DNA of 48,973 nucleotides from Sphingobacteriia bacterium. GTDB taxonomy: Bacteria > Bacteroidota > Bacteroidia > Chitinophagales > Chitinophagaceae. Location of the stretch: the NCBI GenBank assembly GCA_004294135.1, contig RDZY01000027.1:1-48973 (forward strand). The letters are read 5' to 3'. The position numbers and the translations under genes are program-made. The notes below the pieces were generated by a model. The model was not told the DNA's origin and did no database searches. It worked only from the letters and a program-made list of their open reading frames with translations. Each line of letters starts with the position of its first letter. The stretch's first letter is position 1. Shown in pieces: positions 7,287-16,453 of the stretch.

Positions 7287-10200
7287 ATGCGAATTAAAAA
7301 AATAGTAGTTGGCGGTCTCTTGGTATTGGCATCTAGTGTGTCGGCGCAAACAACCCTCAATACTTCTCATTTTCAAGTAATGGAAGCCCGTGCACTCGGG
7401 CCTTCAACCATGAGTGGAAGGATAACTGCAGTGGAAGGAATAACCGCAGATGGCCAAGTTAATTTGTATGTAGGAACTGCGGGTGGTGGTATCTGGAAAA
7501 GTCAAAATGGGGGACTTTCTTTTGCACCCATTTTTGATAAATACTGTCAGTCCATCGGTGCATTAGCCGTAGAACCAGGCAATTCAAAAACAGTGTATGC
7601 AGGAACCGGTGAATCCAATATGCGTAATTCGGTTTCTATAGGACAGGGTTTGTACAAAACAACAGATGGAGGAAGTAATTGGCAGAAATTAGGTTTAGAT
7701 AGTACGGAGCGAATTAGTAAAATTCTGATAGATCCGAGTGATAAAAAAATCATTTATGTTGCTGCGCCGGGACCACTCTGGAAGTCTTCATCTCATAGGG
7801 GATTGTACAAGTCAACCGATGCAGGAAAAACTTGGGATAAAATATTATTTGTAAATGAAGAGACTGGATGTGCCGATATAGCCATTCATCCAACCCAGCC
7901 CAATATTATCTTGGCTTCATTTTGGCAATTTCGCCGCAAACCATACTCCTTCAATTCGGGAGGAGCAGGTAGTGGATTTTATAAATCAGTGGATGGGGGT
8001 AAGAGTTGGACCAAACTTAGTAAAGGTTTGCCAGAAGGAGATTTGGGTCGTATTGTAGTAACCATCAATCCATCCAAGCCATCGCAAGTATTGGCAATTG
8101 TAGAAGCTAAAGTACCTGGATTGTATCAATCGGATGATGAGGGAGAAAGCTGGAAAAAAATGGCATCAACAGATAATATCACTGCTCGTCCCTTTTATTT
8201 TAGTACACTTGTTTACGATCCCAAAGATGCAAAAAGAGTGTACAGACCAGCATTTGATTTTGCCTATTCAAACGACGGTGGTAATACTTGGAATAATAGT
8301 ATCATTGGGGGAGTAGAGCCGCACGCAGATCATCATGCTTTATGGATCAATCCCAATAATCCTGAAATGATGTATTTGGGAACAGATGGAGGTGTTTATA
8401 TGAGTCTGAATAAAGGATCCAGTTGGCATTTTTTGAATAATTTACCAGTCGGCCAGTTTTATCATGTAAGCATAGATAATCAAGCTCCGTATAATATTTA
8501 TGGGGGATTACAAGATAATAATAGTTGGATAGCACCCAGTCAATCACCTAGGGGAGTAACATCGGTGGACTGGAGAACATTGGTAGGTGGGGATGGATTT
8601 TGGGTACAGCCCAGTCCACTCAATTCAAAAATAGTTTTTGCAGAATACCAAGGTGGTAATATGTTCCGTTCTAATTTATTGAATGGAACAGCAGTGGATA
8701 TTAAACCCAAAAAACAAGAGGGAGAAGAAGAGCATCGGTGGAATTGGAATACCCCAATTGTACCTGGGCCATCAACAAAAAAAACAGTAGCGGGTAAATC
8801 TATTTTTAATTTATACGTGGGGGCACAATACCTTTTTAAATCAATTGATGAAGGAAGAAATTGGGAAAAAATTTCTCCAGATCTTACTACCAATAATAAA
8901 TCAATACAGCAGCAAGCTGATATGAGCGGTGGCATCACTGGAGATAATACCAGTGCAGAAAATCATTGCACTATTTTCACCATAACACCCCATCCAAAAA
9001 ATGAACAGATTATTTGGGTAGGTACTGATGACGGGAATTTACAGGTAACAATGAATGGCGGAAAAACATGGGAAAATCGCAGTGCTGGAATTTGGAAAGC
9101 GGGTGTTCCGCAAAATGCGTGGATCAGTTGTATTGAGTTATCTGCAATAGATCCCAATAGAATGTATATCACTTTAGATCACCATATGTACGGCGATAAT
9201 AATACGTATATAGTAATGAGTAAGGATGGGGGAAAAACTTTTTCTCGACTGAACTCTTCCGAGTTTACGGGCTTTGCGCATGTGGTGCGGGAAGATATTG
9301 TAAATGAAAAATTGCTCTTTTTGGGAACAGAAATGGGTTTATTTATATCCTTAGATGGTGGGGTGAATTGGATGCGTAGTAAGTACCAAGGCATGCCTTG
9401 GTATAATTTGGTAAGAGATTTAAAAATACAAGCTCAAACCAATGATTTGGTAATAGCAACCCATGGAAGAGGAGTGTATATACTAGACAATTTGCAACCA
9501 CTTCGTGAAATGATAAAGTCCGATATTAATAAGGATGCAATATTTTTTCCTATACAAGCATTTAAATATGATTTTACACCAAGTTCACCTGGGCCTCCAA
9601 GTAATTTAATTGGATGGGCTGCTGGTAATAAAGTGCTTGCACCTACTTTTTATTATTACTTAAAAGAGCGGAGTAATGATGCCGTTAAAATTGAAATTTA
9701 TGATGCAACAAATAAAAAAATAAAAGATTTCAATGGTACTAATTTAAAGGGGTTAAATCGTGTTTATTGGGGGTTAAATATCAATCCACCAAAGGTGGCG
9801 AAAGGAGGATTTATTGCACAGACTTCTATACAGAGTTCTGCGTTTGTTACTCCAAAGGTACCAGTGGGTAAGTATAAAGTGGTGTTGAAAGTAAATGGTA
9901 AAACCGAAGAGCAGTGGATAGAAATTCTTCCCAACCCAACTAAGGGATATACTACTGCTGATATCAGTCTGTTATATAATCAAGGAATGCGGATGTTTCA
10001 GCTCACTGAAAAACTAGCCGTATTGGTGTCTGACCTGGACAGCAGTATTTCTGTATTAGAAAAAAATAATTCGAAAGATAGTATTGGGAATAGCAAGCTG
10101 GAGAAATTAGTAAATATTCGCAAAGAAATAATAGAGACCAACCGGAAATCTGTTTTCTTTGATGAATTTAAATTTCGCAGACGGGTAGCAGATTTGTATA

Positions 10201-10313
10201 TTTCTGTTGCTTCCTCAATAGAGGCTTTATCTACTTCACAAGAAAAAGGAATTACCGTAATGGAAGTTGAATACCTTTTATTAGAAAAGCAAGTTCGGGC
10301 ATTGATGAAATAA
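7287..10313 (+). CDS. Secreted sortilin/VPS10-type BNR-repeat protein
   Basis: The ATG at 7287 gives 1008 residues with a signal peptide ending in SSVSAQ; a TTG at 7269 is less likely. The N-terminal 730 residues carry repeated Asp-box (BNR) motifs, for example GLYKTTDGGSNWQKL, GLYKSTDAGKTWDKI, GFYKSVDGGKSWTKL and VTMNGGKTWENR. These mark a large beta-propeller like sortilin or exo-sialidase-fold proteins. The C-terminal 280 residues include a beta-sandwich-like part and a helical tail. Family members in Bacteroidota are usually annotated as glycosyl hydrolase or exported protein, but no catalytic residues can be assigned. There is no lipobox, so it is periplasmic or secreted. Confidence 0.8.
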   Translation: MRIKKIVVGGLLVLASSVSAQTTLNTSHFQVMEARALGPSTMSGRITAVEGITADGQVNLYVGTAGGGIWKSQNGGLSFAPIFDKYCQSIGALAVEPGNSKTVYAGTGESNMRNSVSIGQGLYKTTDGGSNWQKLGLDSTERISKILIDPSDKKIIYVAAPGPLWKSSSHRGLYKSTDAGKTWDKILFVNEETGCADIAIHPTQPNIILASFWQFRRKPYSFNSGGAGSGFYKSVDGGKSWTKLSKGLPEGDLGRIVVTINPSKPSQVLAIVEAKVPGLYQSDDEGESWKKMASTDNITARPFYFSTLVYDPKDAKRVYRPAFDFAYSNDGGNTWNNSIIGGVEPHADHHALWINPNNPEMMYLGTDGGVYMSLNKGSSWHFLNNLPVGQFYHVSIDNQAPYNIYGGLQDNNSWIAPSQSPRGVTSVDWRTLVGGDGFWVQPSPLNSKIVFAEYQGGNMFRSNLLNGTAVDIKPKKQEGEEEHRWNWNTPIVPGPSTKKTVAGKSIFNLYVGAQYLFKSIDEGRNWEKISPDLTTNNKSIQQQADMSGGITGDNTSAENHCTIFTITPHPKNEQIIWVGTDDGNLQVTMNGGKTWENRSAGIWKAGVPQNAWISCIELSAIDPNRMYITLDHHMYGDNNTYIVMSKDGGKTFSRLNSSEFTGFAHVVREDIVNEKLLFLGTEMGLFISLDGGVNWMRSKYQGMPWYNLVRDLKIQAQTNDLVIATHGRGVYILDNLQPLREMIKSDINKDAIFFPIQAFKYDFTPSSPGPPSNLIGWAAGNKVLAPTFYYYLKERSNDAVKIEIYDATNKKIKDFNGTNLKGLNRVYWGLNINPPKVAKGGFIAQTSIQSSAFVTPKVPVGKYKVVLKVNGKTEEQWIEILPNPTKGYTTADISLLYNQGMRMFQLTEKLAVLVSDLDSSISVLEKNNSKDSIGNSKLEKLVNIRKEIIETNRKSVFFDEFKFRRRVADLYISVASSIEALSTSQEKGITVMEVEYLLLEKQVRALMK

Positions 10314-10346
10314 ATATGATTTAATTATTTCTTGAGAAAGCTGCAC

Positions 10347-11339
10347 TTACATGGATTTTCCTTCTACTAGAATTGAATCCAGGGTTAGCTCTTGCGGAAG
10401 AGCTGACCCTGCGATACAAGACAATAAATGGGAGAAGGAAAGTTTGCCTAATTTATATCCACTAGTTTCTACATAAGTAATCTCTGGATAAAATAGTTTT
10501 GGAATGAATCCATTGCTGATACTTATTACACCAATTTCTTTGGGAATTTTTCGTTCTTTTTGTTGAATGGCTTTCATAGCACCAATGAGTAGTTCATCAC
10601 TCATACAAAAAATAGCATCTGGTTTTTTACTTTGTGAAAGTGTTTCATTAATTAGTTGTTCTGCATTTTCAGAGGTATTTGCGTGTAATACGGATAATGC
10701 AATTTTCTGAGAAGCCAATTCAATGGTAGATTTAAAAGCAAATAGTCTTTTTGTGGTGATGGATAAACGTGGATCTCCAAAAAGACCAATAACTCTTTTT
10801 TTATTTGCCTTGATGATATATGTTGCAGCTAATGCGCCTGCTTGTTCATCTGCCATACATACTTTATTAAGCCCTTCCATTGGAGGCACTTTGTCAAAAA
10901 ATACAATAGGAATATTTAATTCGGTCAACTTAGTAAAATGGTCAAAATTTTGTGTTTCTGCTGAAATACAGGCAAAAACGCCACTCACCCTATTTTGTCT
11001 AAATAGTCGCGCATTTTCAGCTTCAATATTGGGGTTGTTGGCAGTTTGTAAAATCATAATTGAGTACCCGTTTTTTCTACATTCTTCTTCAATTGCTGAG
11101 ATAAAGCTTTCATAAAAAAAATTAGATATGGCAGGTACCATGATGCCTATTAGTTTACTGTCTTGTGTGCGCAGGTGAACAGCAAAGCTATTCGGCTCAT
11201 AATCTAATGAGTTAGCGAGCTCTAATATTTTATTTCTGGTAGCAGCAGAAATATCTGGATGGTGTTTTAGTGCCCTTGAAACGGTTGATATGCTGTAGCC
11301 AAGCGTTTCAGCTATTTTTTTTAAAGTGGTGCTGGTCAT
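10347..11339 (-). CDS. LacI-family transcriptional regulator, probable sugar/sucrose regulator
   Basis: The 330-residue protein has a full LacI layout. The N-terminal HTH is TLKKIAETLGYSISTVSRAL, then a hinge region (ILELANSLDYEPN). The periplasmic-binding-protein-like effector domain starts around residue 62 (KLIGIMVPAISNFFYESFIS) and continues to the end. It is divergent from susC. A perfect 16-bp palindrome in the shared gap is the expected type of LacI operator, and the same 12-bp core is found before the sucrose transporter operon at 35358-35369. The effector is unknown; sucrose or a derived sugar is the natural guess from the regulated genes. Confidence 0.9.
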   Translation of the reverse strand: MTSTTLKKIAETLGYSISTVSRALKHHPDISAATRNKILELANSLDYEPNSFAVHLRTQDSKLIGIMVPAISNFFYESFISAIEEECRKNGYSIMILQTANNPNIEAENARLFRQNRVSGVFACISAETQNFDHFTKLTELNIPIVFFDKVPPMEGLNKVCMADEQAGALAATYIIKANKKRVIGLFGDPRLSITTKRLFAFKSTIELASQKIALSVLHANTSENAEQLINETLSQSKKPDAIFCMSDELLIGAMKAIQQKERKIPKEIGVISISNGFIPKLFYPEITYVETSGYKLGKLSFSHLLSCIAGSALPQELTLDSILVEGKSM

Positions 11340-11387
11340 TCGGATTGATTTCAGCTACAAGGTAAAAGATTTCAACAACAAATATTA

Positions 11388-11403
11388 CCGCAAACGTTTG
11401 CGG
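11388..11403. promoter_or_regulatory. LacI-type operator between lacI and susC
   Basis: CCGCAAACGTTTGCGG is a perfect 16-bp palindrome with a central CG, as in LacI/PurR operators. It lies 49 nt upstream of the regulator gene's ATG and about 194 nt upstream of the susC ATG, so it can serve autoregulation and susC control. The same core, GCAAACGTTTGC, recurs at 35358-35369. The rest of the 257-bp gap is AT-rich; a possible -7 element (TACTTTG) for susC lies at 11559-11565. Confidence 0.8.
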
Positions 11404-11596
11404 CTTTTTTTTAAGAGAAAAACTACATTCTATACTTGGGTAATGACTTAGCAATAGTCTATATTCGGTCATCGGTTTTACATTGATTGCTTGTAAAATT
11501 GGTAAAAACAATTTATTTGGAAAATTTAACAAAAAATTATTTTCTAATATAAATTGTCTACTTTGTACACGCTTAATAACCAATAAACTGCCATTT

Positions 11597-14500
11597 ATGA
11601 ATTTAAGATTGCTTGTCAGGCCCATTCTTATGGGCGTGTTTGCTTGCCTATTCGCGATTTTTTCGCAGGCACAAACCAAGACTGTTACCGGAAAAGTAAC
11701 AGACTCAAAAGACGGATCACCGCTAGTAGGTGCTTCTGTAGTTGTTAAAGGAACCACCAGCGGTACCCAAACATCCGCCGACGGTTCCTACAAATTAAAT
11801 GTTCCTTCCACAGCAAAATCCTTAGTTGTTTCTTATGCTGGATTTGTTTCTGTTGATGTGAGCATTAGTGCTTCAACCATTGATGTAAAACTAGTTTCTT
11901 CTACCGAAGCACTTGGAGAAGTAATAGTTGTAGGTTATGGGTCAAGAAAAGCAAAAGATGTAACAGGTTCTGTTACCAAAATTTCGGAGAAAGATTTCAA
12001 CCGTGGTCAAATTTCTTCTCCAGATCAGCTTTTGCAAGGTCGCGCTGCGGGTGTTTCTGTAACACCAGCAAGTGGTGAGCCTGGTGCCGCCGCTACCATT
12101 AATATTAGAGGTACTGGTTCTATTAGTGGTTCACAAGAACCTCTTTATGTAATTGATGGAGTGCCTTTGATACAAGGAGGTACATTGAGTTCTGGTCCTG
12201 TTACTGCACCTGGGGAGAGATCTCAAGGTAATGGTGGTGTTGAAGGAAGTTCAACTGCTAAAAATCCATTGATCTTTTTAAATCCGAATGATATTGAAAG
12301 TATCACGGTTCTAAAAGACGCATCTGCTGCGGCTATCTATGGTTCCAGAGGTGCAAATGGTGTTATTTTAATCACCACCAAACAAGGTAAGGGTGGTAAA
12401 GCAGGTGTTTTTAATTTTGGTGCGAATACCAGTATTGCCAATACTGCTAGAAGATACAATTTAATGAATGCTTCTGATTTCTTGGTAGCGGCTAAAAAGG
12501 CCAATATTGCTGGTGGTGCGGGTGATTCACTTGCTGCCGAGGCGGTTAAAGCTATTGATAGAGGTGCTAACACAAATTGGCAGGATCAAATTTTTAGACA
12601 AGCCATTTCACAGAATTACAACTTAAGTTGGAGTTATAATTATAAAGGTACTACTGCCCGTTTAAGTGGTTCTTATGATGATCAACAAGGTATTGTAAAG
12701 AATAGCGGACTAAAGCGTATCACGGCTCGTGCCAACCTTGGTCAGAAACTGATGAATGATAAATTAAAATTGGAAGCAAATATTACCTATTCTAATACTA
12801 AAAACCAGTATGCGCCTTTATCAAACAACGCAGGTTTTCAGGGTAGCTTGCTAGGTGCTGCCTTACAATTTAATCCTACCAATCCGATCTACAATGCAAA
12901 CGGTTCTTTTTATCAACCGGGTGATCAACGTAATCCTGCGCAGATGCTTGCTTATTTTGATGACAGAGATTTTATCAATCGCTTTTTAATGAATTTGTCT
13001 GCCAGTTATCAAATTACCAAAGACCTTTCTTATAAAGTTGTTTTTGGATTTGATAAATCAACTTCAGAAAGAACAGGCTTTGCCGATCCTCGTTTAGGTT
13101 CAAACGCTTACGGCGGTGCCAATGAGGTTTTTGGTAAAGACTACGGAAATAGTATTTTAGGGAATGGTCGTGTTACGCGACAAAATTCTGAAGCAAAATC
13201 AACACTGATTGAACACTATTTAACCTACGATAAAACATTTGCAGATAAACACGCTTTTAATGTAATAGCGGGTTATTCATTCCAGAAATTTGAAACCAAT
13301 TATAAAGGTAGTTTTGGTTGGGGTCTGAATACTCCTGTTGTAAATCCAACAGATGTATTTGTAAAGAGTTATAATAATTTTAAAAATTATGCATCTTTTG
13401 TACCCGATTATAATGCAAACGAATTACAATCTGTTTTCAGTCGCTTAAACTATACTTACGACGACAAATATTTCTTTACAGTAACAGTTCGTTCTGATGG
13501 ATCTTCTAAATTCGGTAAGAACAATCGTTATGGAACCTTCCCCGCTTTTGCATTCAAATGGAGGGTAATGCAAGAGTCTTGGGCTAAGAACACACTCGGT
13601 AAATTATTCAGCGATTTCAGTATTAGAGCCAACTACGGTACCTTAGGTAGCCAAGATAATTTGGGTTCTTATGCAGCTCTGAATTTACAAAGAACATTTG
13701 ATGTTGGTGCAGGTCCAGTAACCAGATTTGTTCAACAAGGTAACCCTGATTTGAAATGGGAACAAGTTGCTACCACTGGTTTTGGAATAGATTTCGCTAC
13801 AAAAAATGGAAGATTATCTGGTTCGGTTGATTATTATAATAACAAAAGAACCAATATGTTATTTTTTGGACCAACACCTGGTGGGTTTTCTCCAACAGCC
13901 AATTGGTGGACAAATATTAATGGTAGTGTAATTAACAAAGGATGGGAACTTGCCTTAAATTACAAAATCATCCAAAAAGGGAAATTCAAATGGGATGCAA
14001 ATTTTAACTTAACTACTGTTGATAATAATATTACGGGACTTCCAAGTGCTATCAACACAGGTGTAGTAAATGGACAAGGTTTATCTGGAGCTTTTGCACA
14101 AACCTTGGCCAATGGATATCCCATCTTCACTTGGTCGATGCCTATCTACAATGGTTTTGATGGAAATGGAAATGCTCGTTATGCCAATGGTGCTGCAAAC
14201 CAATTATTGGGATCTGCCTTACCTAAATTGTTTACAGGCTTGACTAATAATTTTTCTTATGGCCGTTGGAATTTAAGTGTATTCATTAATGCTGTTACAG
14301 GACATTATGTTTACAACAATACTGCAAATGCCTTGTTCTTGAAAGGTAGTCTCCGCAATGCCCGCAACGTTACTTATGAGGCAGGAACCAGCCCAGAACA
14401 TCCTTTCAATCCTGGATCAGTATCAACCCGTTTTCTAGAGAAAGGAGATTTTATTCGACTATCGAACTTGAATCTGAGTTATTCATTTGCAATGAAGAGT

Positions 14501-14686
14501 CAAATGATCAAATCATTGTCTGTATTTGCATCTGGTCAGAATCTAGCCTTGTTTACCAAATACACAGGAATAGATCCAGAAGTAAACGTTGATAAAAATA
14601 TCAATGGTATCCCTTCTCGTGGATTTGATTATACTCAATACCCAAGACCAATGGTAATTACGATTGGTGCTAATATTGGATTTTAA
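11597..14686 (+). CDS. susC-like: SusC/RagA-type TonB-dependent outer-membrane receptor
   Basis: The ATG at 11597 gives 1029 residues with a signal peptide (ILMGVFACLFAIFSQAQ); the open frame upstream adds an unlikely 38 residues. A carboxypeptidase-D-like domain follows (TVTGKVTDSKDGSPLVGASV). The TonB-dependent plug comes next, with the SusC-typical LYVIDGVPL and the block SITVLKDASAAAIYGSRGA. A 22-strand-type barrel fills the rest and ends in GANIGF. SusC proteins import oligosaccharides or other nutrients through the outer membrane using TonB energy. The stop overlaps the first ATG of the susD frame, so the two are coupled. Regulation by the divergent LacI protein is likely. Confidence 0.95.
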   Translation: MNLRLLVRPILMGVFACLFAIFSQAQTKTVTGKVTDSKDGSPLVGASVVVKGTTSGTQTSADGSYKLNVPSTAKSLVVSYAGFVSVDVSISASTIDVKLVSSTEALGEVIVVGYGSRKAKDVTGSVTKISEKDFNRGQISSPDQLLQGRAAGVSVTPASGEPGAAATINIRGTGSISGSQEPLYVIDGVPLIQGGTLSSGPVTAPGERSQGNGGVEGSSTAKNPLIFLNPNDIESITVLKDASAAAIYGSRGANGVILITTKQGKGGKAGVFNFGANTSIANTARRYNLMNASDFLVAAKKANIAGGAGDSLAAEAVKAIDRGANTNWQDQIFRQAISQNYNLSWSYNYKGTTARLSGSYDDQQGIVKNSGLKRITARANLGQKLMNDKLKLEANITYSNTKNQYAPLSNNAGFQGSLLGAALQFNPTNPIYNANGSFYQPGDQRNPAQMLAYFDDRDFINRFLMNLSASYQITKDLSYKVVFGFDKSTSERTGFADPRLGSNAYGGANEVFGKDYGNSILGNGRVTRQNSEAKSTLIEHYLTYDKTFADKHAFNVIAGYSFQKFETNYKGSFGWGLNTPVVNPTDVFVKSYNNFKNYASFVPDYNANELQSVFSRLNYTYDDKYFFTVTVRSDGSSKFGKNNRYGTFPAFAFKWRVMQESWAKNTLGKLFSDFSIRANYGTLGSQDNLGSYAALNLQRTFDVGAGPVTRFVQQGNPDLKWEQVATTGFGIDFATKNGRLSGSVDYYNNKRTNMLFFGPTPGGFSPTANWWTNINGSVINKGWELALNYKIIQKGKFKWDANFNLTTVDNNITGLPSAINTGVVNGQGLSGAFAQTLANGYPIFTWSMPIYNGFDGNGNARYANGAANQLLGSALPKLFTGLTNNFSYGRWNLSVFINAVTGHYVYNNTANALFLKGSLRNARNVTYEAGTSPEHPFNPGSVSTRFLEKGDFIRLSNLNLSYSFAMKSQMIKSLSVFASGQNLALFTKYTGIDPEVNVDKNINGIPSRGFDYTQYPRPMVITIGANIGF

Positions 14687-14712
14687 TGTTGAAATTATTA
14701 ATAGCTAATAAT

Positions 14713-16332
14713 ATGAAAAAGTTTATGAAAAATTATTTATTACCACTAGCAGTTGTACTAGGCATAAGCACAATGTCCTCATGTACCAAATTGGATCCCA
14801 AATTACAAGATCCAAACTCTATTGCCCCGAATACGGCCGGCGGTGCACCTACACCTCCATCTATTTCAGCTGTGTATGAACAACTGAATAAATTAACAGG
14901 CGGACAAGGCAACTGGATTGCCATGCAAGAACATACTACCGATGAGTTACTCGGGCCAACACGTGGAACCGACTGGGATGATTTTGGTGAATGGAGAAGG
15001 TTTCACTTACATACATACGGACCCGATCATGCTCAAGTACGCAATACTTGGAACGACTTAAATGGGGCTTTGTTTCAAACTACCTTAATTGCAGAAACTG
15101 CAAGTGGTTTAACCAAAGCTGAAGGTCAATTCCTGCGCTCATTCTTTCGCTTTATTACTTGTGATTTGTATGGTCAAGTTCAGACAAGACCCGCAACTGC
15201 TGCCGCCGCCGCAATTCCCGATGTACTTACTAGAGCCGCAGCAATTGATGCAATTATTGCAGAGTTAGAATCTGCTATTCCTGCATTACCCAACTACAAT
15301 CGCAGTAATCGTTCTTTGGCAACCAAAGAAGCAGCTTGGGCTTTATTGGCGAAATGTTACTTGAATAAAGCAGTGTATAAGCAAAGCCCTACCAGCCCCG
15401 CTGGTCCTTTCACTTTTGCTGCTGCTGACATGAATAAGGTGACTGAATATTGTAATAATATTGCTGATAACGCTCTTTTGAGTGTAGATACTTATTATTG
15501 GGATAATTTTAAATGGGACAATGGTAGTCTCTCCACCGAAAATATTTTTGTACGTGGCGGTAATGGCATCGGTTCCGATCCCAGAGCTGGTAATGGTACA
15601 GGACTTCGTTGGGCTACTTTTATGACCCACCACTACAACCAAGCACCTGGTGGTTGGAATGGATTTGCTACCCTATCTGATTTTTATGATAGTTTTGAAC
15701 CAAACGACGTTAGAAGAAACGATACGCTAGCCAACTATACCAACCAAACGGGGGAAGTAGCAGGATTCGTAATTGGTCAAGTTAGAGCTCCTTACGACGT
15801 AGTAATTGATAAAGTTGCTATTGGTCAGCCTATCGTAAACCTTAAAGACAGAAGTGGTAATCCATTGATTTTTACTAGAAATGTATCTATGTTTTTTAAT
15901 GGAGAAGCTACTGGTATTCGCCCCACTAAATTTCCTTTAGACCCAGCTACAATGAACGCTGGTGGTGAAGCTAGTACCAATGAATTTCCACACTTTCGGT
16001 TCTCTGAAATTCGCTTGATGAAAGCAGAAGCTATATTAAGAGGTGCAACTTCAGGTGTGAATGGTGAAACACCATTGGCCATTGTAAACAGCATACGCTC
16101 ATTGAGAAGAGCTTCTCTATTAAGTTCAGTTACACTTCCAGTACTGCTTGCAGAAAGAGGAAGAGAGCTTTATTTAGAAGGATATAGAAGAACGGATATG
16201 ATTCGTTATGGGGTATTTAATGCACCTGTTCAAGAAAGAAAAAGTGCATCAGAAGCATTTAAAACTGTATTCCCAATTCCTACAGAATCTTTGTCTTCTA
16301 ATCCTAATTTAAAACAAAATTTTGGATATTAA
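14713..16332 (+). CDS. susD-like: SusD/RagB-type surface nutrient-binding lipoprotein
   Basis: This gives 539 residues from ATG 14713 (MKKFMKNYLLPLAVVLGIST, then MSSC with a lipobox Cys). An ATG at 14686 overlaps the susC stop and is also possible. The SusD fold is shown by the helical TPR-like N-terminal region (LRSFFRFITCDLYGQV) and the C-terminal FRFSEIRLMKAEA, RRASLL and ERGRELYLEGYRRTDMIRYG segments, all typical of SusD. It should form the lid of the SusC transporter at the cell surface and bind the substrate. A hairpin terminator follows 20 nt after the stop. Confidence 0.95.
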   Translation: MKKFMKNYLLPLAVVLGISTMSSCTKLDPKLQDPNSIAPNTAGGAPTPPSISAVYEQLNKLTGGQGNWIAMQEHTTDELLGPTRGTDWDDFGEWRRFHLHTYGPDHAQVRNTWNDLNGALFQTTLIAETASGLTKAEGQFLRSFFRFITCDLYGQVQTRPATAAAAAIPDVLTRAAAIDAIIAELESAIPALPNYNRSNRSLATKEAAWALLAKCYLNKAVYKQSPTSPAGPFTFAAADMNKVTEYCNNIADNALLSVDTYYWDNFKWDNGSLSTENIFVRGGNGIGSDPRAGNGTGLRWATFMTHHYNQAPGGWNGFATLSDFYDSFEPNDVRRNDTLANYTNQTGEVAGFVIGQVRAPYDVVIDKVAIGQPIVNLKDRSGNPLIFTRNVSMFFNGEATGIRPTKFPLDPATMNAGGEASTNEFPHFRFSEIRLMKAEAILRGATSGVNGETPLAIVNSIRSLRRASLLSSVTLPVLLAERGRELYLEGYRRTDMIRYGVFNAPVQERKSASEAFKTVFPIPTESLSSNPNLKQNFGY

Positions 16333-16351
16333 TCCAATCTAATATTGATTT

Positions 16352-16383
16352 AAAGGGCTGTTCCAAAAGGACAGCCCTTTTTT
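16352..16383 (+). terminator. Rho-independent terminator after susD
   Basis: AAAGGGCTGT and ACAGCCCTTT form a perfect 10-bp stem, extended by CC/GG after a one-base bulge, closed by an AAAA loop and followed by a T-tract. It separates susCD from the FG-GAP gene pair, so the latter probably has its own promoter or depends on read-through. Confidence 0.85.
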
Positions 16384-16453
16384 ATAAGAAACTGCCGAGT
16401 TGTTTTTAGCATTTCAAAGGCTTAATTTTATGTTTATTTCATACTTTTAGCAT

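Noticed and set aside
8540..8938. 132-residue minus-strand frame inside the sortilin-like gene
   Set aside because: Antisense to a confidently coding region, with unusual residue composition and no recognisable domain.
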